Shown: positions 22,109 through 34,432, counted from the stretch's first letter. The stretch is 64,000 nt of DNA from Mycocentrospora acerina (GCA_022701365.1 JAKUHH010000284.1:682001-746000), one strand, 5' to 3'. Made by a program: numbers and translations. The notes: a model not told the origin generated them from the letters alone.

Positions 22109-25080
22109 TGCCTGATGAGTTCAACCACACAATTTCACTTATGATGGTAACCATTTGTTGTCCAACTGCTGCCATGACCACGATCAAGTGGACTGAAGCA
22201 TTAGCTCACTCTTGTTAATCCATGAATTCATAGTCACCATGCCCAAATTAACACAAGAGAACAACTTAGCACCTCATGACATCTTCAACACACTCCAACA
22301 TACAATCCTCCCAAACTAGCAAACATTATGATGTGAACATTGCACTTACCCTTTCCCATCCCTTCTGTGCATTCAACTCCCCCCAGGCGAAGACCAAGCT
22401 TCAAACCTACGTAGTCTTAAACTCGCAGCCAGATTCGCCTGTATGGCGCTGAGACCAGGACAGATATATTGGCCACACCAGCCATCCTGCAAATACTACC
22501 AGGCAGGTAACTGCGAGATGAGCACTTTCCAAAAACACAGAATAAAATACTGATGTCGAGGTGGAGGTGGAGGTGGAAATTTAGTGTCAGCGCTAAGGTG
22601 CCTCTCGAGTTTTGGTACATGTTCTCGCTTTGTACCGTAGTATCAACGCTGTTGAGAATGAAGGGGGGTCTGTATGTACATCTTGCGATAGGAATGCTGC
22701 TCGTTGCGCTGTGTGGGTGCGAAGAAGATGTGTGGGTCGGGTAGGGTGGAGGTTGTGCGGGGTTGGTGGAGAGGTGGTGTGAGTGGTGATTAGTGATGGT
22801 TGGGATGGATGAGGGGGGGAGGGTGGAGGGTGGAGACTACGTTGTAGATGCAGAGGAGATGGGAATATAAAACAACAACAAGGTGTAGTTAGTAGATAAG
22901 TGATGGGTTTGGGCATATCTTAGGCAATACTCATGCCTTTCCATATGGTTGTGTGCTTGAGAATATGTTTCCCCCCTCGATTGATAGTAAACAAGTGTGA
23001 CGATTGTGTGGGATGGCATACTGGAAATTAAGGGTCGTCATGAAAAAAGCAAATTGATGCTTTTGCTTTTGTTTAGGTGCCTAGAAATTGGAGGTTAATC
23101 TATTCGCGGTCCCAGTGTTACCACCACCATTGCCAATTTAATCAAGCTGCGAGTTATTTCCGTTGAACATGAGCCTCTGTCGTGCAGAATCGCAACTGAG
23201 AGATCAGTGTTCCAGGTAATGAATCTATTTGAGCCAGCAATCATTGTACATGTTTTTGTACAGACAAAAGCGAGTGTCCTGGAAAACTAAAAACAATCTG
23301 CCAGCTTACATTAATAAATTATCACGCAGGTGAGTATGTGAGCATACAAGCATACAGTACGTGTATACAGTCCCCTATGCTTAATTATATTACAATTCAT
23401 CAAGTTTCTTCACAAATCGTTCCCTTGCGTAATCTTTTTCGACGTTTATATTATCTGACGAGTAACACATTCGTGAGTCCAACACCGCGTGGACGATTTG
23501 AGAGCCTTGGTGGACCTGGAGCCTGCTGCCTGCTTTTTGGAGTCTACTGAAATGGGCGCGAGATCAAGGTGACGATACCTAACGAAGCTTGTGGTCATAT
23601 ATTCATGGTGAGCCATTGCTTTGGTCAGGCGATTTGCCGTTGTATTTGCATGGTCTTGTGACGCTGAGTTTAATTGTGTTTGAGAGAAATCCTACCCTTA
23701 GTAGGTAGGTCCTCATGTAGTGTAGAATTTTTGTTTTGAAAAATTAAAATGGTCAGCGAGGTCAATGTCTAGAGTCGTAAGATCATCATCTGCTTATGCG
23801 TGGGTTGTAATCGTTATAATCGCGCTTTTGAGCAGGTGAGTTTATGGTATATGGTCTCTGGTACACAAGATACTCGGACCTAAAGCCGTGCATAGATGCC
23901 ATAGGAGTAGAAATATGATAGGTAGTGGAAGAAGTTCTGGTGTTATTGCAGAATTGAGGTATCGACCAGGGCCCACATATGTTCCAAAGCGAATAATATT
24001 GCGCGCTGCACATCATATTGACGTGAATAGATTTTGTCCACACGCTTTCCTTCGTGGGGTTCTCTAATCTGCGTTGAAGCTGCCGTTACTGCAACACCTA
24101 TCTTATAGTGACACATTCTCTCGATGAACTGGTTGTTCTGGGTTTACGTCTGTATATAGCCTCCCGTGGGGCATGTAGACCGGCTAAACTATGGACTGTA
24201 GCGCAGCAATATCACTCCGGAGACTTATTTGTATGTGGAGTGGTGAGGGCGCTTTTCTGGCTAAGGAGCGATCACTAAGCGGGTAGTTAATTAGAAGATA
24301 GGATACGCCAGGCTTTGTTGCCTGCAGTAATGTCTTGCAATGATGCAAGTCACATATTTGAGCGATCTTAGCAGAAACGGGGGTCTGAGAGCTAAACGGT
24401 AGTTATTTTTGTAATGAGTTTTTGGGCATAGTTCGGTGGTTCGGCAATTTTGATAACATTTCAGCAATGTTCAGCTGTTCCGTTGCTGGCATGGTGCCTT
24501 GAAGCTGACTCTCAAAGCCCGTGCACAAATCCTCTCTGTGGCTTCCTCGCTCTGGCAGCCCGCGTGCTCTTCTTTTTTCTCCCAGATGGAATACTACCCC
24601 TCTAGATCGTTGAATGCCCCTCCACCAATGTCAAAATGAACGTCAGACGTGAGCAAAGTCATCTTTCAGGGTGAAAAACGATAGACACTCTGTGCATCTG
24701 CTCTCGACCACATGTCCTCATGACGTGCGGCCATCCAACGCGTACCTGCCAAGTTCAGCAGGGGGCGTCCATAGGGCACACAGGATGCCCAATCGTCTCC
24801 CAGCGCTTCAGACTTTCACCTCAGAACGCGTCGCTCAATACTGTGGCGCCACTAGCAGTTCGTAAAGGCGGACCCGTGCGCGCTGACCGGCGTCTGCGCT
24901 ACAGGCTCATAGGGGGTCAAGCAACTCGGTACATCCAACAGAAACGAGGAATAAAACCCTTGGGACGCGCCGCCCGTTTGGCATATCTTGGATCACGGAA
25001 GTTTTTGCTGATCTACACCCACGTTCTTTACTTTCCTTAATTTTCCTTGTTCCTTATTCCAAGGAATCGCAAGAGTCAAG
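22109..25080. other. 3-kb gene-poor region
   Basis: Second-longest stretch without a supported gene. The left part is 3' of the ADAL gene; GT/G-rich sequence lies at about 22555-22830; 22900-24450 is AT-richer with only short broken frames; the right end is the promoter of the secreted protein gene, with a TATA-like ATAAAAC at 24951. I see no transposase, reverse transcriptase or terminal repeats. A decayed element cannot be excluded by eye. Confidence 0.45.
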
Positions 25081-25693
25081 ATGGCGCGTGCTTTGTTGAT
25101 GCTGGCTTTGGGCCTGGTAGCTGCCGTGTCCGCGCAGCAGTCGAGCTGTGAGTTGTTGCATGCTGTTTGTGTTGCATCTATATTGTACTGACAGGGGCAA
25201 AGACTCTGGACCCATGTTCAACCCTTCCGATGCACCTGTCTTTGGCTTCAGTGATGCCGCGAAGCCAACCCAATACTCCGATTCTCCGGCATACCCTGTT
25301 TACCCAACACAAACCTACGCTGCCGACACTCCGGTTTACGCAACACAAGTCTCTGCTGTACCCAGCATCGCGAGTTCTATTGTCAGCTCCTTGGCCCAAT
25401 CCATTGCATCATCCAGCGCTACCGCTCGCAATTCGACCATTTCCTCGTCCACAATCGTGCAAAGTAACTCTACCAGCAACTCTACTAGCACCTCATCGCG
25501 CATTTCTTCTTCGTCTGTGACCTTGTCCACATCTACATCTGCGTCTGTCTCGGCTTCACGATCTGCTTCGTCTTCCGCTTCTGCTTCGTCTTCAACTGTA
25601 GCTACAGTTAGTACGGGTGCTGCTGTCGCAAACTATCCTGGTGTGGTTGGAGCCATTGCTGGAGGTCTATTTGCCGGGTTACTCATGGCTTAA
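25081..25693 (+). CDS. Ser/Thr-rich secreted protein, likely GPI-anchored
   Basis: Proposed exons 25081-25147 and 25203-25693 give 185 residues. The first exon encodes a clear signal peptide (MARALLMLALGLVAAVSAQQ). The rest is Tyr/Pro-rich (YSDSPAYPVYPTQ), then a long Ser/Thr/Ala tract with several N-linked sites (NST, NSTS), ending in a hydrophobic tail (GVVGAIAGGLFAGLLMA) typical of GPI-anchor signals. The donor GTGAGT at 25148 is strong. Two acceptors compete: CAG ending 25194, which leads into a different frame that stops near 25520, and AAG ending 25202, which joins the long Ser-rich frame. I prefer the second because it yields the GPI-type protein. It is likely a cell-wall or cell-surface mannoprotein; no named family recognised. 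The intron junction is the weak point. Confidence 0.65.
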
Positions 25694-26158
25694 GTAGAGA
25701 TGGGGTAGAGTAAGTAGTGGGATGAAGCAGGAGGGCAAGGCATATTCCTCATCATAGTCTGACAGTTGAACTAAGAATACTTTTTGAGATTTGATTCTAT
25801 TTCAAGCGTGGAGATGTGGAAAGATGATGCATTTGTAGGAAGCCCCATGAGAGACTGGCGAGTGCAGATATCTCTAACTTCTTCATAATCAATTTAACCT
25901 ACTTGTTCGCTAGTTCACCGTTATTTAACGACATTTACTCGTCTCTAGCAACACAACCAACGCTCACGTTTCACTCAATGGTGTTCCAGAGCGGTGAATG
26001 CAAGGTGACATAAAAGGGTATATTGTAATGTGCTCGTGAGATGACCCAACGTTTTGGTCAGTGTCACCGAGCATCGTAACTTTTTCCCTGCAAACTACCA
26101 TCAACGCCTTCGAACGCCGTCGTGATGCAAAAGACTTCTTGTCGCTAAATTTGGTTTC
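25694..26158. other. tail-to-tail intergenic region
   Basis: Convergent 3' regions of the secreted protein gene and MRT4. AT-rich with no notable repeats and no gene seen. Confidence 0.5.
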
Positions 26159-26922
26159 CTACTCCTCCATAGCATTGACTTCCGTCACCGACTCAGTCGC
26201 TTTTGAGTAGTACGCCTGCAAATCGACCTTGAACTCCGCCATAGCCACACCAAACATCTTCAGAAGCGCGGTTTGGTGACTGTTCATGACCTCTCCCTCC
26301 TTGCAGACCGTGTACGGAATGTCGAGCACAATCTTTCCCTTGTCGAGCCGTGTGGGCATGCCCCATTTCCTGATCGTCGTCTCTACGCTGTGGGGAAGAG
26401 CTACATCATCGTCCTCGGGCAACTCTCCACCTCTTGAGTGTACTACGCCAGCAGGAATGGTAAATGTCTGTGTTGCGGTGACTCCAGCGCGCGCAAAGTC
26501 GGTCTCCGAGTATGCGGCAAAGTACTCAATAACTTCCTTGGGGTCGCGGCTGGTGAAGAAAAGACCAACATTGCCGTTCAAGTGCTCTGTAAGCTTAGAG
26601 AGGTTGGTGAGGTGCTCCTCGGCGGGCGTTTGGCCAAGCGCCTTTGCCATTACTTTCGTCTTGCCGAAGAAAAAACTGCGCGCGCATGAGAAAAACTATA
26701 TTGCTAGAGCTTGCAAAGAAGGAACACATACCGGCTGTCTGAAAACTCAGCGCGTACTTGCTTGAGGTAGGAGTTGCGCATATTCTCGACTGAAAAGACG
26801 AAGATGTGCTCAAAGTTGTCCGCCGCCTCTTGGACATTGGCAAAAAGCTTCAGCGAAAGCTCCTTACCCTTCTTGTCCGTCTTGGTGAGGTGTACGACCT
26901 TGGCGCGCTTTGATTTGGGCAT
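26159..26922 (-). CDS. mrt4: Ribosome assembly factor Mrt4 (uL10/P0-like)
   Basis: Exons 26922-26732 and 26675-26159 encode 235 residues; donor GTATGT, acceptor CGCAG, and the split Arg codon restores SDSRFFFGKTKVMAKALG. The protein opens MPKSKRAKVVHLTKT and has the L10/P0 fold throughout (FVFSVENMRNSYLKQVR, NVGLFFTSRDPKEVIEYF, TIRKWGMPTRLDKGKI). Mrt4 is a nucleolar stand-in for ribosomal P0: it binds the same 25S rRNA stalk site in pre-60S particles and is later released so that P0 can take its place. It lacks the acidic C-terminal P-domain of P0, as expected. It is divergently paired with mdm10, with 198 bp between start codons. Length agrees with the family. Confidence 0.95.
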
Positions 26923-27120
26923 GTTGGCGGTATTGTGGTGTTGAATGAACGTGAAAGCTGCGCTTAGGAAAAAAGTTCGAGTCGCAAAATCGCGGGCACT
27001 TTTTTTCGCGAAACCCCGACTCTTGGCAGTCGCGACCGGACTTCCGAGGCGTGCTTGAATCGAACGTACAATGCCTCCATTGACTTTTCGCGACAACAAT
27101 GTGGCGCCCACGATAGTGAA
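26923..27120. promoter_or_regulatory. bidirectional promoter of mrt4 and mdm10 with TCGCGA palindromes
   Basis: Only 198 bp separate the two start codons. Within it lie three TCGCGA palindromes (27006-27011, 27030-27035, 27088-27093) and a TCGCGG at 26990-26995. No TATA box is obvious. Confidence 0.6.
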
Positions 27121-28398
27121 ATGCTGGATTTTATGGAAACTGTGCAGAATGCATTCAGCGAAGCCTCGCACTGGAACCCAGACAATTCCTATGGCGCGTT
27201 GAATGCAACGGCGCGAGGCACATCTTCCCACTGTTCGTGTCGCATCCCAGACGCTGACTGTCTTGTGTAGCATTGCTCGACTTTGAGATCCCACGCGGAC
27301 TGCGAATGCAAATTTCATCTCTTGCTGCGCCAAACTTTGCGACCTCGTACACGCTCGGCAGTGTTGGTGTAGTTGACGGCTCGGTGTCGTACTTGTATTC
27401 GTCGCTTCCGCTGAGGAAGGAATTCAAGACTTCTAGCATTGACCTCCACCATGTGATACGAGGCTATAGACATGTCCAAGAGCTTAGAAGGCCAGACGAG
27501 AAGTGGTGGTGGGAACTATGGCACGCTGGAAGTCGCATTGATCGCCGAAGTGAGTCTGTCGACTCTTCTCACTTTATATTAGAACTGAGACGTAGTAGAT
27601 ACCCTGCTGTACGGGCGCATATTCCTGCCGCAATCAAGGCTCGAGGCACTGTATCTGCGTCGACTCACCCCTACTCGACAACTCAGGGTCGCTGCTGTGA
27701 GCGACTCCAACCTCAACAATGGAGGCACCATCCTCACCCTTTTGCAAAACGATACAGGAAAATACAGCACAGAGTATATGTACAGCACAGACTCCGCCTT
27801 GATGGGTGTGCGAGGTCTTTACAACTTTGGACCTGAGCCTAGGCCTGTGCCCACGGGATCGACTGATGAGCACATGGATCCTTTGCATGGTCGTTTCAGT
27901 GCCGGAGCTGAACTGTACTATGGTCTGTTGAATAAGAGCGGAGGTATCAGCACCGGCTTACGGTTCACAACCCTTCCCAACCACCCAGGCTTTCCATATA
28001 CCATGACCCTCACGCTAAATCCATTAATGGGGAATCTCTCTTCGACGTACTCTGTCAAGGCTGGTCCCAATCTGGCACTCAGCTCCCGATTTGACTTCAA
28101 TTTCTATTCTTACGAAAGCGAGTTGCAACTTGGTTGCGAATTGTGGCGGCGACGCAGCAACGCTGACGTAGAATGGGCGACTAAAAAGTTGCGCCCGGAC
28201 TGGGGACAACCAATTGTCTCGCCTGACGATGATGTATCTGGTGTTCTCAAAGCCAGAGTCGATCAGGATTGGCGAATCGGAGTGTTATGGGAAGGCAGGA
28301 TCAAAGAGTTATTATTTACACTTGGTGCAAGTCTTGATCTGAAGAAGAGAGAACAGATCTTCCGCTCAGTCGGTATTGAGCTGCAGTACTCCTCATGA
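27121..28398 (+). CDS. mdm10: Mdm10, mitochondrial outer-membrane beta-barrel of ERMES and SAM
   Basis: Proposed exons 27121-27217, 27271-27549 and 27596-28398 give 392 residues. The N-terminus MLDFMETVQNAFSEASHWN and blocks SSLAAPNFATSYTLGSVG, DSNLNNGGTI, DTGKYSTEYMYSTDSALMGVRGLYNFG and KKREQIFRSVGIELQYSS are the Mdm10 pattern. Mdm10 is a 19-strand barrel that anchors the ER-mitochondria encounter structure (with Mdm12, Mdm34 and Mmm1) and also joins the SAM complex for beta-barrel assembly, notably Tom40. Exon 1 to 2 appears to use a GC-AG intron of 53 nt (GCACAT donor, GCTGAC branch, GTGTAG), giving NATARALLDF; the GTTCGT alternative would leave only 38 nt. The second intron ends TAGTAG, so two in-frame acceptors exist. 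Divergent partner mrt4. Confidence 0.92.
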
Positions 28399-30489
28399 AC
28401 CAAAACCTTTTAAGATGTGGAGACGTTGCCGCTGCTGCACTGTATATCGGCCAATTGACGCTACCGTTACTGAGCAGATAGCGACCTGCTCAAAGCCTTT
28501 GGAACACCGACCTTGATCCTCTGAAAAGTACCTGGCATTGCTCTGGTATCTAGTGGTCATTGCCCGTTACAGAATGTTTGCAATTGTGCCAGAAAAAGTG
28601 GATGCTTAAACATGCCGATGAAGAACCTCGCAATCCGTATTGTCACAACCATGCATTTTTGATCATTACAGGCTCATCCTTGTTCGGACTTGACTAAACG
28701 ACTCATCGTGCATTTCTGGAAGCCTATCGCCAATGCCGTCTCTGACTGGTGTGACGTTAAGACCGTGTGCGGGGATGGGGTGGTCTGCCACGCCGCTACA
28801 ACGGGGCCATTCTGACATATCCTCGACGTGCTGATGGCAGACCACAACACACTACTACTGAATGTGCTCACGAAAATTGTCTGCCGCATTCCCGAGGATG
28901 CGTGTTGGACAAAACGCAGGCGGTGGAATGCCGGCCTTGCTTACCTAGTCCGTCGTAGGTTGCTTGTGTCGTTGGTGGAGAGTTGGATCCCGGATTCTTG
29001 GTTGTGGACTGCTCGCTAGCAACGTATCCACCATTCATGTTGCGGTGCCTTGCGCAAGGCTTGCCTCCAGCGTTGCAGGGGAGTGGTTGGTGCTACGAGA
29101 TTGACAGCTGTAGGGCGACGAGACGGCAGACTAGCACCTGACTTGGTGACGGATGGGTACATTGAGAAATCACGGATGACGCCATTGAATCGTTGGCTTT
29201 TGACTTTCTGGAACGGATGTGTCAGGTTGGGCATGATCAGACAGCACGGGCACTGATGCTCGATGAGGATCTCCCGACACGGGACTGCAGCCGCCGTAGT
29301 GAGCAACGGGCATTCTGCTGGCGCTTGCGCTGTGCCACCTTGCCGTGAAAACGCCGACGGCCTGCCCCGGATGTCAGATCGGACCAAATGAAAACAGGGC
29401 ATGGAGCTGCATACAAGCAGTGGCGTGCGTACGAGCTTCCTCACTTGTGCTATGACACGCCGAGAAGCTAGTGAATCATGTTCCTCCCCACGCAACGACA
29501 TGCGTTAATGCTAAAATTGACTGATAAAACAGCTAAAGCAGCCTCTCCCCAGTGAACGGCGAGCGGCTGTCGTCAGGCTGTCGGCGAGTATTTGCCAACA
29601 AGGGTGGTCCTGTGCGAAAACCGTGTGTGCCTTTGGGACGCGCCTGGACTGACAGGGCAGTATCGTCCGAGTCGGACGCATGAGCGGTTTCTCAGCGCTA
29701 CATATGCCCCTGTGCCTCACGCGTGCGGGCGTCTCTTGTGCTCACATCAACGGGCACACACTCGCAACGCGCGAGAAGCGTACTTGAGGCTGGCCAACAG
29801 CATCCGTGAGTGGAAACAGGCGTTTGCAGCCTCCCCAGTGGTCTCGCCTGGCGCCAAAACGGCCGCGAGCCAGCCGTCGCGTCTCAAACCATAGCTTGGC
29901 ATGATGGTCTGTGCACTACTCCCAATTGGTTAGCGTGCTTCCCCTAACTGTTCCCGTCGCTTGAGGGCTCCTTCCCTTAATCTCCCCTTTCGCTCCCACG
30001 AAGCCGTTCATTTACATCCGCTCATCTCCTCCATCCGGAAATCGTATCGTCACCACAAGTCGGTGCGATCTCTATCACTTTCCCTTCTTCTGTCGAGACT
30101 TCTGCGAAGTGCCGCCATTCCTTTCGGCCTTTGCCCACGTTCCTTTCTAAACACTACACTCCATTAGGCTTTGCCTGTCCATTCATTCTTTCCCCCTCTT
30201 CTTCTGCTCCTTCTCGACCCAGCGTCGCTCCGAGACCACTACCGTTCAACATCTGCTCCCTAGTCAGCAGCTTTTCACACCTTTAGGGTTTCATACGCGC
30301 CTGGACTGTGCCGTGAGCCCTACGAGCGCGTGCATTTCGACCCTCCTTTGCTACTAGACGCGACCCGCAACCCTTCATCCGTATTCACATCGCCGCATCT
30401 TTACGACAGTTGACGATCATTGGTTGACGACAGTGCTCAACTCGACTACCCCCTTTCACTCATACATATCTCAATCCCGACACGCCAAA
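28399..30489. other. 2-kb region without supported gene; long homeobox leader
   Basis: 28399 to about 29950 contains only short unrelated frames on both strands. From about 29960 to 30489 the plus strand is strongly pyrimidine-rich (CTTTCCC and TCTTCTGCTCC type), consistent with the promoter core and a long 5' leader of the homeobox gene; several short upstream ATG frames occur there. Confidence 0.45.
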
Positions 30490-32309
30490 ATGCAAGACCA
30501 CGAAGACAGCATGGTCTCGCCATCCCCTTCGCCCGCGGCCCAGACGCCCAGCTCAGCCATCCGCCGACCCCCACGCAAGAGTACTCTTACTCAGCAACAG
30601 AAGAACCAGAAGAGACAGAGGGCCACTCAGGACCAGCTAGTAACTCTTGAAGTAGAGTTCAACAAGAACCCTACTCCCACTGCTGCCACCCGCGAGAGAA
30701 TTGCTTCAGATATTAACATGACTGAGCGCTCCGTGCAAATTTGGTTCCAGAACAGGTATAGAAAAGCAACATCGATGACCGATTGCATTATACTAATAAT
30801 TGCACAGGCGCGCAAAAATAAAGAACATTGCCAAGAAAAGCATTGAGAATGGCGACGACTGCAATGACATCCCTGAATCAATGCGACGCTATCTTGCTCT
30901 TCAAGCTATGGAGTCTGGCAAGTCGATGGGAACCAGCTTCCTTGGCCGTCCGGGAATGCCTTATGGCAGCGGTATGCTTCTCAACACTGATACCAGCTCG
31001 TCGAAAGTCGGTTAGTGAAAGACCTATTTGATGAGCGCGTACTTAATGAGCCAGCAACTGACAATTATTAGTAATACACCATTTTGCTTGTCGTTCGTTA
31101 AGCGTTGGAAGCTGGCGGAGAGTCGGCCAGAGCGCCATGGATCTTGTCATCTTCTATTCGCCTGAGAAGTGCTGCGTGACATACTACATCAACAACGACT
31201 CGGCAGGGTATAAGATTGAATATCCATTCTCATACATCAAGAACATTAGCCTAGACAATGGCGACATGACGGCAAATGCTGAGGGTGCATCGCAACGACC
31301 TGGAGGATTGGTAGTAGAACTCAACCGCCCACCAAACTTCTTCATGGACTCGTCTGGTTCAGGAGGATTCTTCCAATGCGGAGACTTCACGGAAGACCAG
31401 CAGGCATCGCAAGTTATGGTGCATCACTTGGGAGGTCATCCTAAAGTGTTGAGTGGCCAGCTTGCGAAACTCGTCTCACTGGAATCGTTTCAGAACCGAC
31501 ACAACATGTACGATCCGAATGCCATGGCAGTCTCGGCTCCAGTCTCACCAATCAACCACCGTCCTGCGTCACAGCCCAACCACCTGGTGCACCCACACAT
31601 GGGCATGTTTCAAGATTCACATCTTGCGCCAGGGCCCTTTCCACCGCGCGGTCACAAGCGCCAGCGCAGTCGCTCGGTTCCTATTGCGATTGATTTCTCA
31701 ATGCTCCGGAACCCGATGCCTTCTTTCATGATCCCCCAAGAACCAACACCTTATATTCCTAACCCGGAGATCTTTGCGCCCATTCCACAAAACGCATCGG
31801 GACCTCTTGGCCCACATCTTAGCATTGATACGTCTGCAGGGTATGGAATGGACTATAGACAATATCCCATGTCAGCCACTACCGCAGCGTCTCCATCAGA
31901 GTACGGTACACCGTTCTTCTCTTCGGGTCCCTCAAACGACAACATTCCCGCGTCAAACTTTGGGCAGCACTACAATATCCCTCCGTATGTGCACACCCCA
32001 ATGGGCCCACCTCGTCACATCACAGCGGCAACTTCGCCAATGCCTACAATGGGTCACCCTGATCCTATCATTGCTAACCAGTCTCCACCGCTGAGTTCGT
32101 TTGGGCGTGATACCTCTTCGGATGTGTACCCAATGTCGCACGACAACAGCATGTCGGACGAAGCGCTTCAAATGACAGACATGTACGCGAAGCAATCTCT
32201 CAGCCTGCCTTTTCGATCGCCACTACTTGAAGAGAATGTAGATGACTTGGACATGCAGAACTGGATTGATCCGTCGAGTTTGTCGCCTGAACATCACCAG
32301 CAGATGTAG
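30490..32309 (+). CDS. Homeobox transcription factor
   Basis: Exons 30490-30755, 30808-31010 and 31072-32309 encode 568 residues. The homeodomain spans about residues 39-98 (KRQRATQDQLVTLEVEFN, ending SVQIWFQNRRAKIK, WFQNRR at 85-90); intron 1 splits the codon of Arg89 inside the recognition helix. A second conserved block follows, encoded at about 31074-31480 (CRSLSVGSWRRVGQ, DLVIFYSPEKCCVTYYIN, YPFSYIKNI), which in filamentous fungi accompanies this homeodomain type; its biochemical role is not known to me. The remainder is Pro/Ser/Met/His-rich and probably an activation region. The homeodomain resembles yeast Pho2; filamentous relatives include the HTF1/Hbx group involved in conidiation. 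The exact ortholog is not assignable by eye. The DNA-binding role is certain; targets are unknown. Confidence 0.9.
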
Positions 32310-34432
32310 GGTACTTGCGGACCTAGCATGTTTTTCGTCCTTGTTGATTTACTCGCTTAATACCCACTCATCTATTCAGGCGAAGGCAGTTTGTTGTAAG
32401 GACCGTTTGCCTTGAGATAGGCATAGGCTCTGCAGTGATGCTTCCCAAGTCACATTCAAATTAATGTGTGCTCATCTCCTTTTGTCATTTTTTTTGGGGT
32501 TCTAGAAAGCTCGACACTTTCCTCACTCACCATTCTTACCTTTGTCTTTCTGACAGAGATCATTATTGGATCCACTGGCTATTCAACTTCTCTTCGTAAC
32601 GCAAATTGAACGACCACTACACAAGGATCGGCTACATACACGGCGTTGCAGTTGGGGCCATACACAGACAGAAAGGCGGACTGGTGGAACCTGCGCCACT
32701 ACCGTGACCGGTAGGCTGGGCGGTGTTGGAGGTTGGAATATCGGGGTTTCTTTGTGTCTTTTTGGGATTTCTTTCTTTGTTACTTGATTCTTTATCGCGA
32801 AGTGTTGTTTCTTTTGTTGCGTTCGAGCATATATACTGCAAAGTGGAGGTCGCATTTGAAGAAGGTTACCAGCGGATTGCGCTTGTGGGATTAATCCTTG
32901 GGGGTTCGTTGATGGCGGATGACATAGCCGCTGTGCGTGCTGAGTGTTGGATCGAGAGATTCGACATTTTCTTCTCTGCTACCTAGTTAGCAAACAAACA
33001 TTCAGTCAAAACCGTACCCATGCCACTGAGCAAGTGTTTATGTGACCAAGTCTAGTCCGCCAGGATTACTACGTGGAACTACCGAGTTCTGGGGAGAGAG
33101 AGTGGCGAAGGGATAGACGTCTGAGAGTTATATATATGGTGACAAAATTAAGGCGTGTTGGTGCCTGCTGACTAGATATTGGCGTTCATCGTAATCTCGC
33201 GGCGGTAATTAAGCGTTCTCTGCACTCCAACGAACGTCAACCCAACAACAAATCAAGCGCATAACCGAGGCTTTGAGGCTTTCGGTGATTTAAGAACACA
33301 GGAGGTAAAATTGAAAAGCAAATGTTGGACAGTCACTCTGAGTGAATAGTGTCGGAGCTAGCAGGGTTTGCAGGACATTTGCTCATCGTGGCAAGGCGCC
33401 CCGTAGTTTCAGACTCGAGGATGAGGCCAGTCTGGACAGTTCCAACAAAAAAAACACAAAGTGCACGCACAAATGCAGCAGTTGGGCATACGCCAAAGGG
33501 TACATGTGCCAAATCGGCCATATGAGCTTGCGTGCGTGTGCTCACGTCAAGATGCAAGGCGCTCCAGAGTGGCGCCGAGGGATGGATGACGAGCATGCAT
33601 GTCTGGCTGTGCCTAGAGGAAGAGGCTCTTCCAAGCGGCGTGGACAGAGAAAGTCGCTCATGACGCACAAGGTCGTGCGAGGCCATCGCAGCAGTGGCGG
33701 CGAAATCGGCCTCAGGCGGCATCGGGCGGACGATCACCCAGTGCCTGCCCCTGACCAGAGTGTTGTTCGCGTGTTGTATGAGGTTACGAGTGGCTGCGGA
33801 CGGGAAAACGGGGCGCTCATTTCGTCCGCCCAACCAACCATGGCGGTTTGCAGCTGCGGTGCGCCCCCTTTGCCGTCTTTTGCTGTCGTCTTTCCTCTTG
33901 ATTCCTCGTGCAGCCTGCATGAACTCTGCACGCCAATTCATTCTCCGTAACATTCTTTATTCGTGAAGCCGCGCTGCTTTGGAGCAAGTCTGCTTTTCCG
34001 CCGTCGACTGCACTGGGCTTGGCATTGCAGTCCTGTTCTCCTTGTACCCTCGAGTGGAGCACCAACGGGCGCGCCACCAGGCACACACAAACATTGCGAG
34101 ACGCGCACTTGAGGCTGACATCCAGCGTCGGTAGAGCAAAGGTACGTCCCCCAGCCCGCCAGTCCACGCCTGCACTCCGTCCGCAGCTTCCGTGACTGCT
34201 GCACCTGCCGCTGCACTTCGCAAGCCCGCCATGTCATCCCATCCGGCGGGTCCGGCTCTGTCCAAAACATGCACCAGGGCGTCGACGTCCGCTTACACCG
34301 CCCACCTCGCCCACCTCACCCACCTCACCCATTGCTGCCCCCGACTCGCGCGCTGACCGTCGTCGCCGTCTAGCCAATCTTCTTGCCTCGACCTACCTCC
34401 CACCACCAACATCTGCCGCCGTAATTTTTGCC
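32310..34432. other. 2.1-kb region without supported gene
   Basis: 3' side of the homeobox gene, then LCB2 promoter. Two overlapping frames of about 200 codons on opposite strands (33333-33953) look like chance open frames: neither shows domain-like composition. C-rich repeats of CCACCTCACC type at about 34301-34330 precede the LCB2 start. Confidence 0.45.

Noticed and set aside
27049..27065. Possible tRNA T-arm (TTCGATTC-like on the minus strand)
   Set aside because: No cloverleaf partners: no acceptor stem, D-arm or anticodon arm at proper spacing within the mrt4/mdm10 promoter.
33333..33953. Two frames of about 200 codons on opposite strands
   Set aside because: Mutually overlapping with no family features; typical of chance open frames in GC-rich DNA.
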